From positions 4,774,001 through 4,838,000 of the forward strand of contig NC_052121.1 in assembly GCF_012273895.1 (NCBI RefSeq): a stretch of DNA of 64,000 bases, in the 5' to 3' direction. Below are positions 35,901 through 49,650 of this stretch, one piece after another. Source of the DNA: Zerene cesonia (taxonomy: Eukaryota > Arthropoda > Insecta > Lepidoptera > Pieridae). The first letter of the stretch is position 1; each line of letters starts with the position of its first letter. The notes under the pieces are model-generated. The model saw nothing but the letters and a program-made list of their open reading frames with translations. It was not told the DNA's origin and did not search any database. Position numbers and translations under genes: made by a program.

Positions 35901-38900
35901 CTTACTAATCAACATTATTACTTACTTTGCATCATCATCACCGAGCCCCAACTCATATACTCTTGTAGCGCCCAATTCTTCAAGACGTTTGTCTATATAA
36001 ATTGCAACTGAATTAAAATGTTCATATGTTTTATTGCCAAGTCCAAACACCTAAAATGGTATAAATTGTTAAGTACCAAATGACAGATTTGAGGCATAAA
36101 ATTTTTATTATAAATTATTTAAATATTCAATTACCAATTATATGAGCATCATACCATGTGCTTTAGTTTAGGTGGAAATATATATTTTCTGTTGAATAAT
36201 TTTGTAAAAAAGCGAGGTTTGTTTTTAATAACCTGCATGGAAATATTTGCAAAAGATACGAACATTTTGCTAACTTAAATGTATTTTCTTACATGTTTAT
36301 CTAATGGGAATTAGTAAGACTAATTATACTAAAAAACAGTATATTGTTATATAATTGTCTATAATATGTAGCGAATTATAGAATATTTTGTCCGTAAGAT
36401 ATAATAACCTACTCACTTTATTTAACACTAGTCATAAATTATAAATACACTCTATATGACACACGTCAAGTTGACAGCAGAACGATATATCCATAGAGGA
36501 TCTGTCATTAGTGAACGACTTGAAACAGAACGATTGAGGCAACTAGTTTAAATATCATGCGTCACACTTTGTATTACATTGATCTTTGAAATCCTGTTGA
36601 ATTCCACTGCATGACGTGGACTTAAAAACGTAAGCATGAATCTTAAAACACGCTTACACGAGGAAAACTAGAAGTGTTATTTACTGCAGTATTATGGTAT
36701 CAGTAGCATAAATTAATATGAAATAGTATTAAGTATACTTATGATTTAGTATATATCACGTAAGTACAGGCTATGTGCTATAAGCATAGATGAAGAATCA
36801 TAATAGATATATTTCTTTATCAATATCACATAGTTTGAAGTATTACAATCATCATCATTATATTATACTAAATAGATAACTAATCTTTGTCGTAATTTAA
36901 AGCTAAAGCAGTTTCATGTTTTAACTACAAGTAGGTATGATTTTACGTATTGTACGTAGGTAACTGATAAGTACACAATATGTGCGCAAAAGATAAATAT
37001 TATATTAACATGTTATATAATTAAGACTTCAGACCTGCGAATATATTTACATTTGTCATAAGTAAATATAATATATTGCCTGACCACCGATCCATACAGG
37101 TAACGGGAGGATAAATATCTATGTAGGTTTTATGGTAAAATAAATACTTGGGGGGATATTTGTCTCAAAATTGGTAAAAATGTCCATAGTGCCTCCTATC
37201 TTCAAAAACAAAGAAACGAACAAAATACGTAGTCCACGCGAGCGAAACTGCGGCTACCTTTTTTATGAAACTTTATAGCTCCCAAATAATAAATAAAATT
37301 AGACACATAAACGCATTTTGTCTGATACTTCTTTATTCGATATTAATTAGATATAGGTAGGTAGAACGACTAAGTTGACCTTAAATACAACTGCTAAATA
37401 AGCAAGTATGCTAAGTAATAGTACATAATAAATAACGATACACGTACATTAAACTTGCATATTTCCCTAGTTATAAATTTAAAAGATCTTATTTCGTTTT
37501 ATAAGATAAAGCATTGTAATTGAGATAATGCAAGTAACTACGTTTACTTGAACACCTGTAAATGTATGTATATAATTTTATGATATAATATTCAGCGTAT
37601 GTGAAATTATCAAACAATAAAAATATTCACTGTTGAAGTTGCAACAGTCCCCTTTTCCAGTCTTAGCCCCTCAGCGTTGGTGCGTCAATTGAATAATAAT
37701 ATAATAACTCTTGCGTGATCCAAAGATTGATATTGTATAATGAAATAACCACTTAATACGCAAAATATATGAATATACTGTGAAATATTGAGAAAAGGAC
37801 AAAAACACAATAATAGCTTATTATGAATAAAAATTAACGTACTCATTATTATATGAGCTAAAAATAGAATTTTGTTCCGTTTTTAGAAATATTTGAATTG
37901 AAGTCGATTTGATAAACAAAGAAAACAATAACTTCTACTTACAGCGTAATTTAATCCTGTCAAATCTGGGTCTCCATTCTTTAACCATTCATAGAAGTCC
38001 ATAGCATTATCTGTGGGGTCACCTTCACCGTACGTCGCTACACAAAAAACGGCAAGAGAATTTGGTATATCCTTCAATTTCGTTAGCTCTTCCTAAAAGG
38101 AAAATAATAAAGCATGATTACATTCTACTCTGACGCTTGTTTAAATTGTGATCGTATAATGAATTTGTTATTATTTATTATAATACTTAAGTACAAATAT
38201 TAACATCAACAGCACTGATTCAATTTCAATTTCACATTTTTCAATTATAAAATAACATAAAACATGAAATCTTGTACAAACCATATCGCACTCTTCTGGA
38301 TCTGCGACCATTCCCTTCATTTTGTATCGTATGCCTTCCTTGGCAAGTCGGCCCGCAAACTCCTCACCAGTTCCCGTCTGTGACCCATAAAATACTACAA
38401 GACTTCTACCAGAAGATTGTAGCTTCTTTATAAAAGAGTTCTCTGTAACTTGTATTGCTCCAGCTGGCCTAGAACAAAAATTTCCATGTTTAAAACTTTT
38501 GCAAAAAGATAGACATGTTATATTATATTTGAAATAGAATAAAAATTTCACAGAGAATTTAGCATTTCCAGGAATACTAAAGTGAATTGTATTTATGTAA
38601 GTGTTCGTTACAACCAGTAAATATCTAAATATAATGATATACGTATCTAAAAAATTAGTGTACTAGTTATCTCAAAAATCATTAATATCACAGCATAAAA
38701 GATATCACGCATCATGTGTCATCATAGATTAAACTAAATTTATACAAAATTCGCGCTACGTCATAGTCATAAGCATCTGTAAAATTTTGCTCAGTAATGT
38801 GAGAATTTATATATGTATAAGACTTTACACAATTAAGTATGATGATGAATGATTAATTGATTTTAATCTATAATTCAACTTTTATTTGATTAAAAGTTAC

Positions 38901-41900
38901 CTGTTACTTTCATTAATCCGATAATGCCGTCGAGAAAGAAAATGTAATATACACATTATATACTTGCTGTTTTTGTCTAAGTTTGTGCAATAAAGCATTA
39001 TAAATAAAATAAATAAATAAGTATATGAATTAAAGTTAAAAATTTATGATGTTCTTACACCAATTTAAGTGCAAATTTAATGGTAAATTAGTATTACATA
39101 AAACTTAAGTTTAAGGTTATGTTGCACGTCCCTTTATAATCTTATACAAATTATAATTGAATAAAAAACCAGGTTTGAATAATAATCGCTGTTAATAATA
39201 TAATTTATATTCATCAGAAGTTGACCGTGTCTGCAGTAAGCAAGGCCGAAAGAGGGAAATCAAATACAGTTTCTGAAGGCCTTCCGTAATTTTAATAAAG
39301 CAGCCATCGCCTAAGTTATGAATTAAAACAATAAACGGTCAAGGCATTTTTTTGGTGTACCTAAATTTTATAAAAAAGGATAAGATGAAAAAAACTTAAG
39401 TTTCTTGTTTCTCTGTATCAAATACATTACCTTAGTAATCATAACACGAGACCATAATAAGAATATGTGTCTCAATAAAAAATGAAAATAAATTTATGAT
39501 ATAAATGGAAAACATTTTTTTTATGATTCTTATAACTTCTGAACAGATTCAATATAATTCAAATCATATTTATTATGTAGTTTGAAACAAAAAATACTAG
39601 TTTTTGTTACTATATTTTTTGCCAACATGACGTATCTTGAAGGATATTTTGTAATCAACGAAATTTTATATTAAGCATGTTGTATGTAGATTTATAAAGT
39701 TCACAAAGACATTTATCGTATAAATATGTAACATACAATAAAATGGTTTATTATAATAAAGTGAATAATTCCCCCGTTACAGTATTTAGGCACAGACATA
39801 TAATCTTTGATACCTTGCAAAAACTATGATTAAGGAAATGATGAAACAAAAAAGGCAAGGATTTTAGATTATTCAAAACATCTATTCTAAATTGTAAATA
39901 AGTCCTGTAGTGTAAATTAATCAAGGCCAACTGTGTATCTATACTAATAGTATAATGAGGTACAGTTTGTGAATTCGTAAGTTTATGACGTTGTAGGGAA
40001 TGTCAGGAACTACTGGTCCGATTTTTTCTCCGTGATTTGTGCGTGATCCGTGAGGACGAGTATATAAGTAGCAGGGGAGAGCCGGAGCGCATCCCCAGTC
40101 TTTAAATTAACGAAATACGAATGAATATTTTTGCACAGGTATGATTAATTCTTATTTATATTCGAAATGGGGAATGTGCTTTTCTATATTTCTCTCACGC
40201 CGCAACGAAACTATTATATTATTTGATTTTTATGTCTGAAGATATTTAGGAGGCTTGAAAGTGACATAGACTACATTTTTCTGTGGGGGAAATATCTCAT
40301 AGGAATTTCCATTGACGACGCGGGCGAAGCTGCGGACGAAGACTAACTAGTTATCAGTGTAATATGTAATATAATTCGTATTTCAAGGTTGCAGTATTCA
40401 TATTATGTAGGTACTTACTCATTGTGCGAAAAAAATGAACGTTTTTTATTTACTAACAAATATTATCGTACCTATTTGTGGTTTAAAAAAATGCTTCCTA
40501 GTCGGATTGTATTTCTTTGGACAATGTAAAATATCCAACAGCCGAGTAAAATATATTAATAAAAGTAAATTATATTAAAACTTGTTACTTTTTGCCTTAA
40601 ACGGTGAAGACCTTGATCCTAATTCCAAATTCAAACAGCAAAAAAAACACATCGACAGACTTTACGTTCTATAAAAAAACAGCACATATTATCAAACGAC
40701 TATCTGTTGTGATTGGTACAAAATAGTGATGTAGTTTATCTGGTTTGTTCTTCTGGAATCAACTCGAATGCAGTTATTAATTTAATAATGGAAAATATAA
40801 AATACCTACTACTAATTATATAAAATACCTACTAAAATATTACGGACATAGGCATAGGTAACAAAAATTCATTGGAAACAATTGGTACGTTTATATGTAA
40901 GAGTAGCGTAACGTGTGATTAGTAAAATAGACCTTTTGAGCCAATAAAATAGGCTTTTAAAAAACAACAGCCGTCGATTATGATGGTTAGGCTATTAAGG
41001 GGCAAGGGTTGTTAAAGTACAGACGATGAGAAAAAAGGAAACCACTGGGTAAGGAAAAGGTTACGGGCCTATTTCGGCTTCCCAAAACACAGTAGAATTC
41101 GCATTCTACTATTATACATTATAGGTACGCTATATACAGCAAATAAATTAAACTTAATGTCTATGTCCATGATGACAAATTTTACGAACTAGATAGAACA
41201 AAAGATTAAAGAGTACGATATATTAAACCTTATCGATTAATGGAAATACCAGACGTCATTATTCAAATTTCATGAATACGCGGGAATTATCCTTATGCAA
41301 TAGGGATATACGAATATTTGCGTTCGAACAATTATCATCCTCGAGGCTGACGACTATTCCTTCACTAAAATTATGACGGCGGAAATACCATTCTAAATAT
41401 ATTGCGCCGTTTTATCTTTATCGAAAACGCCTGTTTTAATTTATTTAGTTTTCGATCATTCACAAAAATTAGTAAATATGTAATATAATTTATTTTAACC
41501 CTTTTTTTATAAATTTATTTTCATGGTTACCTGTTATTCACGATAAATTTTAAAAAGAATCGAGCTTTGTATATACGCCAAATACATATATTTTAAATTT
41601 TCACCCCAATACATATATTTAAATCGGTCCACTCAGTTTTTGTGTAAAAACATTACACGAATGTAAAAAAATACAAAAAAAGAATTATTTCCTCTTTATA
41701 ACATTATTTTAGAAAATTGGACCATTGTAACTATGCGGAAAACAGCTGTTTCATGTTTCCGATTTTTTTTTTGTTTCTCTGTTTATTTGTTTCGATTAAA
41801 TTAATTCGTTCGATTTTTTTCGATTGATTTAATATTAGTTTATATATACCTGAGTTAAGTTGTTTGCTTTCCTCGAGTTTTCCACCTGGGAATATCCAGC

Positions 41901-44900
41901 GGCAAGTTACGAGTGAATTTTCAACAAAGAATTGAATAAGTCTAGCGTAGAAATAAACATGTAAAAGGATATTTAAAAGTGAAACGGCATTTCAAAATTT
42001 ATTGATATCAGACAAGAGACCCTTGAAAGTGATTATTCCTTGATAACCCTTGGGTGTTGTGTGACGGAACTGATTGTCATCGTTAAAATAGAAATGCTTA
42101 TTACATCGATTGTGTCCTTGTAACTAACTCGTCAGTAGTTACTTGTGAGTGTTAAGTATTAAAATAGTTATACATATATGTTACGTAGTTACTTATGAGT
42201 ATTTTAAAGTACCACTTTAAAGATATTATAACAATATTGTTGTTTATTTTTATCGGATTCATATAAATGTATCAATTAAAAAGTTAAGTATTCGTCGTAT
42301 GGCAGAAAATTCCAGCTTATTATCATAAAAAGAGTGATAAATTGATAATTGGAAATTGGTTAATTATTATTAATAAGCAAACAGTTAACGGTTTATTATT
42401 TAATGTATTGTAATTTAGTTAAAATAAAATACTAAGATTACATGAAGTGTTATTATAAAAAATAAGGACTATAATAGAATAATGATTTCATTAAATCCTT
42501 TGATTTCAAATACTCGTCAATAATAATTGGAATAATCTTTATAGCTATCTAATAGCAATATTAATATAATCATTAGATATATACAAGGAAAAATATAAAT
42601 TAATTACGCACAGATAATACATAAGAAGATAATTTTTTTTTCCACAAAAGTAAAAATACAATAAGACTTCGAACATAATAACCACAATGTAGGTTTTGAG
42701 TGTGTGAGGGGAAAACGATTCGGCACGAATTGGGCCAGGTCGTACCGGGGAAGGTAGGTACCACACCCCAACAAAAGATCAGTATGCAATAGTAGCATGC
42801 AGTCTTTTGTTCGGTGAATGGGGAAGCCGGAGGTCCGTATCCTTTTCCTAACCTTTATCAGTCCATTCTATTATTCCCGTCCACAATCTTTTCACAACCT
42901 TTACCACTGAAAAGCGGCACTAACCCTTTGGAAATGCTCATGGTGATCGCTTACTATCAGGCGAACCACCAGCTCCGTTTCTGCTATTACATAATGAGGT
43001 AGTTTAATAGAATAAAAGTGAAGAATGTTTTAAAATCTATGCATCGTTATTTATATACATACGTCCTTGCTACTTAAATATCTGTTTAAGAGACATTTTA
43101 AATAATTACCTCGTCAAGGTTCTGTATATATGCCTTTTAACTGACTTCAAGTTGGAGGTTTCTTAATTCGACTGATATATATTACATATTAGAGTCTATG
43201 TCCATAATATATAAATATATTACATACAAGCTGACTCGGCAAACGCTGTTGTGCCCTACTCTTATCATTTAGGTGTATGAAAACAGACGTTAGCCTATTC
43301 TCAGACCTGCCGTTCGTATCTTTAAACAATTGCGTATCGTGACAATTTTTCTGTCTGAAAATAGTAATTCGAACATTCATTTATTGTGAGCGATTTTTTT
43401 CCATGATCGTATTGAGCCTTATGCATTAAAATACATTATTAATAAATACATTATCAATTTTCTATGTAAAGCGATCATGAAATTTGTTGTTTGCACTATT
43501 TCAAAATTTCAAACATATTTAGAGAAAAAATTGTTGAGTATGTAGATTTCCCCATTTAATAATAAATACAGCACTGTCATTATTTTATCAGTTTATATAA
43601 TGATAGTCAAAATGATAATTAAGCAAATCTCAAATGAATAGAATTATTCATTAGTCATTACATATCAAACCTATTATCAGTAAGACTGATAACTTAATGG
43701 ACTCGTCATTTATTGTTTCCTAATCCCTAGCATTGAATTTTTCACCAACTCAATAATTCTTAATGCGAGTTAAGTGGAAAGGAGAACAAATATTATGAGG
43801 ATATCTTTAGTATGAATGAGTATTTGTCCTACATTCTACGATATAACTAGGATATGTATCAATTTGCGACTTCACTTGCCTGGTACCTCGTCTGGTATCC
43901 GGATAGATAGATCATAGAAGTCGGTAATACCCACTTTTATCCATATAAGTGCATTATGTCACATTTCATCAAATTCCAATGAGCGGAATCATGAGTCTGC
44001 GTGAAATAGTCATACATCTACCGATCCTCACAAACTTCCCTATTTATATTATTAGAGCAGTCGAATTCCGTTATGCAAAATATGAAACACGTGTACAATT
44101 GTCTGATTAGGTACGTATATTGCATTGTTATTCTAATAATCGCGAGTTCTCGTAATGATAATTAAAAACAAACAACCCTTTTCTTAATGTATATCTTAAT
44201 GAAACCGCAATTATTATTAATACAATGTTTTGTCAGCGTAGGTACATCTTAGTGAAGATATTCCATATCATTTAAAGAAAAAAAAACGCGAGAAATTTGT
44301 AAATTAATTTTCTGATAGGTTCCACCCGCGGCTTCGCTTGCGTGGACTACAAAATTTTGAACGTCAAAGAGCTAATACGACATTTTTTACGGCTAGTGAT
44401 GATATGTAACTCATCAACTGTTTTTACAGCAAAAATCTATTTAAAAACCTCTTATCTCATTTATAAAGACTAGAAAACCTTATCCAATGACATGTCATTT
44501 AATTACAAACACGTAAATTTAATTTTTTATCCCCCTTACATGAAGTCCTTATACTATAGTATTTCTTTATACTGTACATTTTGATTGAATTATAATGCGA
44601 GCGTGTAATCTATTCGCGACAAAAATCAACGTGATTTCGTGTTTTTTCAAGAGTAATATCGAAATGATTTTAACAGATTATTTTTATATAAAATGTGATC
44701 ACACGCAATCCTTTGCTTAGAGGGCGTTCACTAAAGCGTGAGGTTTTTTTCAAGCATAGTTTTTCAATCCATGTGAGGTTACAACAAATAAACAAAGCAA
44801 TTATGAAGACTTGATGCTTACAAAAAAATATTTTTATTATATTCGGTGCCTTTACAAAAAAGAAATTGTCAGTTGGTTGTCTTGTGTTCCGGAACTTAGT

Positions 44901-46189
44901 GACTGACCGGAATACCTAAACCTAAAATAAAATTTGCTATAACTGTATTTAGTTGTCAAATGTTACTAATACAGGATATCCTAAGATGAATAAATATATT
45001 TATTTCGTAATGCTTACAAATATATTTAGTTATTTCGCTGAAAACACCTATTGCGAGAGAAACGCTTCAATGCCTATGTAGTTTTAATGAAAAGGAACTG
45101 TATCACATAGGAAAAATTTTATGGTCACCCTATTACTAACTCCTCTGTAGTCTGTAGTAACTCTTTCGCTCGACTCACTTTTCAGCCGCGTTTGACCATG
45201 CTGATAAGTATTTTTGAAAAAATTATGACATTAGTGCTTGGTTACGTCGTCGGAAAAAAATATAGGAATATTCCTAACAAAATTCTAATATCGTAAGATA
45301 ATCCATTTAACATATTGTTATTGTTCAATGCATACTCTTTTAACATAAAAAATGTTTTTTTCTACATATGATCACACAAAAAAGGGAACAAACTTCCCTT
45401 TTTTGTTTTATTATGTGTTTTAAATAAAGTGTACTATATTATATTGTATAAATACGTAGTTACTAAATAAACCGCAACATATACCACAAAAAATCATTAA
45501 CTTTGACTTTTTACAATGCGAACAACTGTGGGTGGGCATATTATGCAGTTTGATTGTAAGAATGAGAAGCATTTAATTAATATGCTCTAGATAGGATGGT
45601 TGACTGAATAAAATATAATAAAGTGTAGTCCATTAATGGTTGTTTAGGGTCATAAAGGTCACAAATAAGTATCTCGGTGTCGTTGTCATTGAATCTAAAG
45701 TTAACGGACAATTTATAAAACAAGTTGCTTACCTACATACTAGTTAATGTCTGTACCTACTGTACATGCACACTATATATTGCATTTTTCTACTAGAAAC
45801 TTATCACACGTAATATTATGTAGGTAGTTAAAAAGCGTAATGAGTTGTCGGCGATAACATTAAATATATGCAAAAGGTAGAAGAAACAATATCATAGGGT
45901 AGAACCTTCCTAGTGTTGGTATTTATATTGAATTATAAACGATTACCAAAACTTTACTGTGGCTCAATAATATGATTTGGATGAATGTAACTGATTTTAC
46001 TTACTGAATTGAATATTTGCTCAGAAGTAAATCATCTGTTTTGTTTTCTTTTTTGGAACTGTATAGCCACCAAGCTGCTGCCCCAAATAAGATGATAAGC
46101 ATTATTATGTCGAATGTGCTAAATAGCGATCCACTCACAGCGGCCGCGGCCGCTGCCTCCTTTATTAGATCTTGTGTATTATCAGACAT
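29906..46189 (-). CDS. CPR: NADPH-cytochrome P450 reductase
   Basis: Twelve exons on the minus strand join in frame to 683 aa: 46189-46005, 38468-38282, 38092-37943, 36050-35926, 35838-35644, 35168-35041, 34865-34624, 34039-33842, 32632-32469, 31167-30993, 30785-30628, 30050-29906. The enzyme passes electrons from NADPH through FAD and FMN to microsomal P450s. Seen in order: N-terminal membrane anchor (about 22-44), FMN site YGSQTGTGEEFA (89-100), ATYGEGDPTDNA (143-154) and LGLGDDDA (208-215). Next are FAD site RYYSISSSP (461-469) and GVATTW (495-500), NADPH site GPGTGLAPFRGF (538-549) with Cys572 in YFGCRHRDQDY, AFSRDQ, YICGDAKNMA, and the terminal Trp-Ser. I chose the ATG at 46189; a longer frame would start at a GTG. 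Intron 1 is 7.5 kb. All key residues are present, so the enzyme should be functional. Confidence 0.97.
30432..30611 (+). repeat. SINE-like repeat between CPR exons 11 and 12
   Basis: A diverged copy of the 5394/7575 family: 'ctagctttctacacgaggcg', 'ttcatccacttcagtggttt', 'gagttactttcatattaata' and 'ttaggg'. Confidence 0.55.
35395..35550 (+). repeat. Repeat fragment in CPR intron 5
   Basis: It contains 'ctgtataccaaatttcatca', 'aaatccattaagtagtttct' and the tail 'cttttataatattagtgtga', which is a typical 3' half of lepidopteran SINE/non-LTR-derived repeats. Confidence 0.55.
37080..37265 (-). repeat. Repeat fragment in CPR intron 3
   Basis: Read on the minus strand it begins with the GC-rich head GTAGCCGCAGTTTCGCTCGCG followed by TGGACTACGTATTTTG, matching the heads at 15520 and 44325 of the same family. 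Confidence 0.5.
39930..40355 (+). repeat. SINE-like repeat in CPR intron 1
   Basis: It starts 'tatactaatagtataatgag' and contains 'gtcaggaactactggtccga' and 'gccggagcgcatccc'. It ends 'gacgcgggcgaagctgcgga' followed by CTAGTTATC. The first and last phrases are those of a common non-autonomous family. Confidence 0.55.
40978..41110 (-). repeat. Fragment of the 'GGCACGAATTGGGCC' family
   Basis: The minus strand has CTACTGTGTTTTGGGAAGCC, then GTAACCTTTTCCTTACCC, in the order of the 49356 and 59154 copies. Confidence 0.45.
42690..42990 (+). repeat. SINE-like repeat, 'GGCACGAATTGGGCC' family
   Basis: The head 'cggcacgaattgggccaggt' is followed by 'accacaccccaacaaaagat', 'gaatggggaagccggaggtc' and 'ccttttcctaacc'. 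It ends 'ggtgatcgcttactatcagg' and CGAACCACCAGCTCCG. This is the most complete copy in the window. Confidence 0.65.
44320..44560 (+). repeat. Repeat fragment in CPR intron 1
   Basis: It begins with CCACCCGCGGCTTCGCTTGC followed by 'gtggactacaaaattttga', the same head as near 15525. The right boundary is unclear. Confidence 0.5.
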
Positions 46190-46239
46190 TTTAAAGTTTT
46201 TTTCTTCTCTTCGCAGTTCTTTTTTATCACTTGACAACA

Positions 46240-46520
46240 CAAGGTCACCTGCAGGGGTTACTTTATACGAAAACGATTCAACTTAACACATTCGATTAAC
46301 AACGTACATACGGTAACGTTACCTAAACTACACTGACTGAATGCGTGACTGGAACAAGTTTACGAATACGAGCTCAACGCAGAACTCGTATTCGCTCGCG
46401 GCCCGACTCTTTTGGCGATGGTGATGGAAAATCAGCGAATGAACGAAACGAATAAGAGTGAGCGAGAGGTCAAGAGTGCTGAAATGACTGCGCTGGTTCG
46501 TGTTTAGTTAAAAACTTGAA
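46240..46520 (-). promoter_or_regulatory. Probable CPR promoter and 5' UTR
   Basis: This CpG-containing block lies directly upstream of the CPR start. A 10-base inverted repeat, CGAATACGAG (46363-46372) and CTCGTATTCG (46385-46394), is perfect. A TGACTGCGC word (46485-46493) fits the CncC/Maf antioxidant-response core TGACnnnGC, with a TGCTGA half-site just before it (46478-46483). CncC is a known activator of detoxification genes in insects. Its use here is inference. Confidence 0.4.
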
Positions 46521-46570
46521 ATGGAAATAAGTTAATGACATGCAATCCAACGTAACTAAGTCCATACGTT

Positions 46571-48750
46571 GAGACTGCGTACGTGAGCTCTTCTTTATAT
46601 AGGGAGTTGATTAACGTTATTGGTAGAATTTATGTCATATTGTATTATGTACTTTGATACTAGTATTTTAGATATTATCTCTCAGTCTCTGGGTCTGGTC
46701 TCACATACTGTTATAGCTTTACATTTATTTTTGCAATGGTTTATATCGCTATTATTTTCTGATAAGTTCTTTTGTTCGATACTTTTATTTTGTGTTTTTT
46801 GTTTACATTATTTTCTCCTTAGTTATTTTATATCTTATCTTTAAGTCAAAGTACCAGCTGCCTCTAAAATAAATTCGATAAACAGCTGCAGCCTGCTATC
46901 GAACTACAGTTTTCAAAAAAATATTAAAACATATAATTTATGAATCTGATAAAAGTAATTATGTAGCTTAATTAGGTATGTAATCATATATTTTGCATTT
47001 TGCTATGATAACGTGGATTGTAAGAATGATGAGACATTAAATATATATATATATATATATATTAAACAATGAATTCCAAAACAAAACTGTAAATTTTCAG
47101 ATCATATCTAAATGCATTAAAATTTCTTTCATCTATAATATAATGATATGTGGGTTCCCAATAGGTATCTTATTGGATATGGTATAGATATCCTATTAGA
47201 ATCTAATATCCATTTGCTTTGTCAAGGAGCAATGCATACAATAGATAAAATAACTGCAGTGTAACACAAGTTAAGAATAAGATTTTAGAAATGAACTGAC
47301 CCATAAATATAAATATATTATATAACTTTGAGCCGTTTGTTTAAAATAACTACGGCAGAAAAACACAGCGAGGAAAAAACACGTCGCCCTCTACTTTAAT
47401 ATGTACATATTATGATGGGTGACGCAATAGGGGTCAGCAACTCAAGGTGAGGGACAGCTGTTTGTTGCTTCTAAAGTGTAGTATGCATTAAGAATTTTAA
47501 TACTTAAGTGATCTTTGCTTAAGTAAATTGTAATAATTCCTTTTTGTATAAATATAACAGAAGAAAATATAAAAGAAAAATCGTCTCAAACATCCCGATT
47601 ATAAAACAACTTATAATCTCAGCTATTCTTATGTAAATTGAACTCTACCGATAAAAAACTAACAAAGTCCTCTCTTTCATTTTTATACTTTAAAGTACCT
47701 ACCGACTCAATCTCTTAAAAGATAAAGTTTAGTTTATTCCTTGTTTAGTTTATACTTAATAAAATATATTGAAAACATTAGTATATCTCAATTATATACC
47801 TCAATACCAATATTTTAAACATCCATACCTACTGTATATTAACCAACTTTTCTAGAATTTTTTTTATAAAAACCTCAGAAAAAAATATTTACGTCACAAG
47901 CCGGATCATAATTAATTCAATGTTAATTCAAGTTTATCGACGCCGTTGATGCTTGTGTTTATTGCTTTACCGATTTCTTTTATTTTCTTCGGGGATAATG
48001 GAACGTCTCCCAGGGACTTCGATCCAAAATAACCCCCTATGTATAGCAATAGTTAGTGGTTCTAGAAATATTAGCTAATTTAAGCATTTTTTTAATCACG
48101 TTGTCGGAAAAAATTTGAAAATACAGACTAGGTCGTAGAACTAGTTTTGAAAGACGTGCAAAGATTTGCTTCAAAAATTACGAGAGAAATTGGCTATTGT
48201 ACGGATATATTTTCAACCTTGTCGAATAATGATAAAAAAAACCTGTTTAGAAGATCGACTCAATAATCACAATATTAGGTGTACCAATACTACCTTCTTG
48301 ATTTCCTTGTTTCGCTTCGCAAAAAATTCAGATAATTGGGTAGGTAAGCGTAAGTCATAACTAGTTAGTTTGAGTTGTATCAAAATGTAATGTATGAATT
48401 ATATTGTATAAAATTTTATTGATTAATCAAGCCTCTCCCAGTGCAGAGAGAGAGTGCAATGCCTGCAGAAGTAGCTGCAGAAGTAGAAGATTTTCGCCAT
48501 GGCTAACAAATGTTGGGTATTTTATTACAATAATTATTGAAAAAGGTAATTATCATATTATGGGATATATTAGCGAGCCGTACCATCCTTTTCTCGAAGC
48601 AAGTCAGACTATTTTTGACCCGTCGCATAGCTTCGTTGGGATCTTTACATATATAAAACAGTAAAAAACTGTTTGTGTACATTGAATATATTAAAAATTA
48701 TTGATTGAAAGTATTTAAAACGGTAAGTAATAGAGCATGTATTCAAAAAA
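46571..48750. other. Intergenic stretch between CPR and RpL23A
   Basis: AT-rich, with a (TA)n microsatellite at about 47040-47061 and a short direct repeat of GCAGAAGTAG words near 48465-48487. No gene seen. Confidence 0.45.
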
Positions 48751-48754
48751 AAAT

Positions 48755-49114
48755 TGTGCCTGACTGTTTGTTTGTACAATTTCCGAAGCTACTGGACGGA
48801 TTTGAATAATTTTTTTTGTTGTATATCAATTAAGTGGTACACCGGATATGGAACTCCAAGAGTCCAACAGTAATTTAACATGTACGTGAATGATGTCTTA
48901 GTAGACATTGTTCAGTCTGATTGGAATTTTCTGTTGACTTATAATCATCAAAATGTGGAACATTTGATATCGAAACCAAAGATATCTACAGAAATTCGGA
49001 AAGAAAAATATTATATCTATATACCTTAAGCCTCATTTTATTGAATGCCTATATATATGCCAATTGTTCACGTTCACAGTTCAAGCGGACGAAGTCGCGG
49101 GCACCAGCTAGTAA
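48755..49114 (+). repeat. SINE-like repeat
   Basis: It starts 'gtgcctgactgtttgtttgt' and includes 'cgaagctactggacggattt'. It ends 'agcggacgaagtcgcgggca' and CCAGCTAGTAATAA, the typical 3' end of this group. Confidence 0.55.
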
Positions 49115-49355
49115 TAACAAATAATCATAATAATGCTTAACATGAAATTGATCATGAACAATTAAATTTTACCTTCGACATTTGAATTGATTATGAATCG
49201 AAATATCTTTATCTTTATTATTTTTAGCTGTGTAATAACACTCATGCTCTCAATAGAGAACAAACTTTATCGTACCGAAGTACGATAATGATTCTGCAAA
49301 TCATTCAAACATTAAATAATATTTTATTTAATTTAAACGTTACTTAAACATTATT

Positions 49356-49650
49356 ATTGTGGGAGTCGAGCACGCTTCGGCACGAATTGGGCCATTGGGC
49401 ATTGGGCAGTTAGCACCGGGGATCTACCACAGCCCCACAGAAAACCGGCGTGAAATAATAGCATGCTATTGTGTTTCGTACGGTGAGTGGGGGAGCCGGA
49501 GGCCTACATCCTTTTCCTCATCCTTCCCAATCTATTCCTTTATTGCACTCGTCAAGCCTTTCCTGATTTAAGGTCGGCAAACCATTTGAAGAGGCGTAAG
49601 GTCTGCAATTGGCCTTATGCCTGTCCAATTGTTCATAAGCGCCAGTAATT
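49356..49650 (+). repeat. SINE-like repeat, 'GGCACGAATTGGGCC' family
   Basis: The copy starts 'gtgggagtcgagcacgcttc' and 'ggcacgaattgggcc'. It continues with 'gtgtttcgtacggtgagtgg' and 'gagccggaggcctacatcc', and differs at its 3' end ('ggtctgcaattggcctta'). A second partial copy ('cgagtggggaagcccgaggc', 'ccttttcctcaccttttcca') follows at about 49726-49815. Confidence 0.65.

Noticed and set aside
46190..46240. 17-residue N-terminal extension of CPR
   Set aside because: The frame would begin at a GTG. The ATG at 46189 gives the expected lepidopteran N-terminus.
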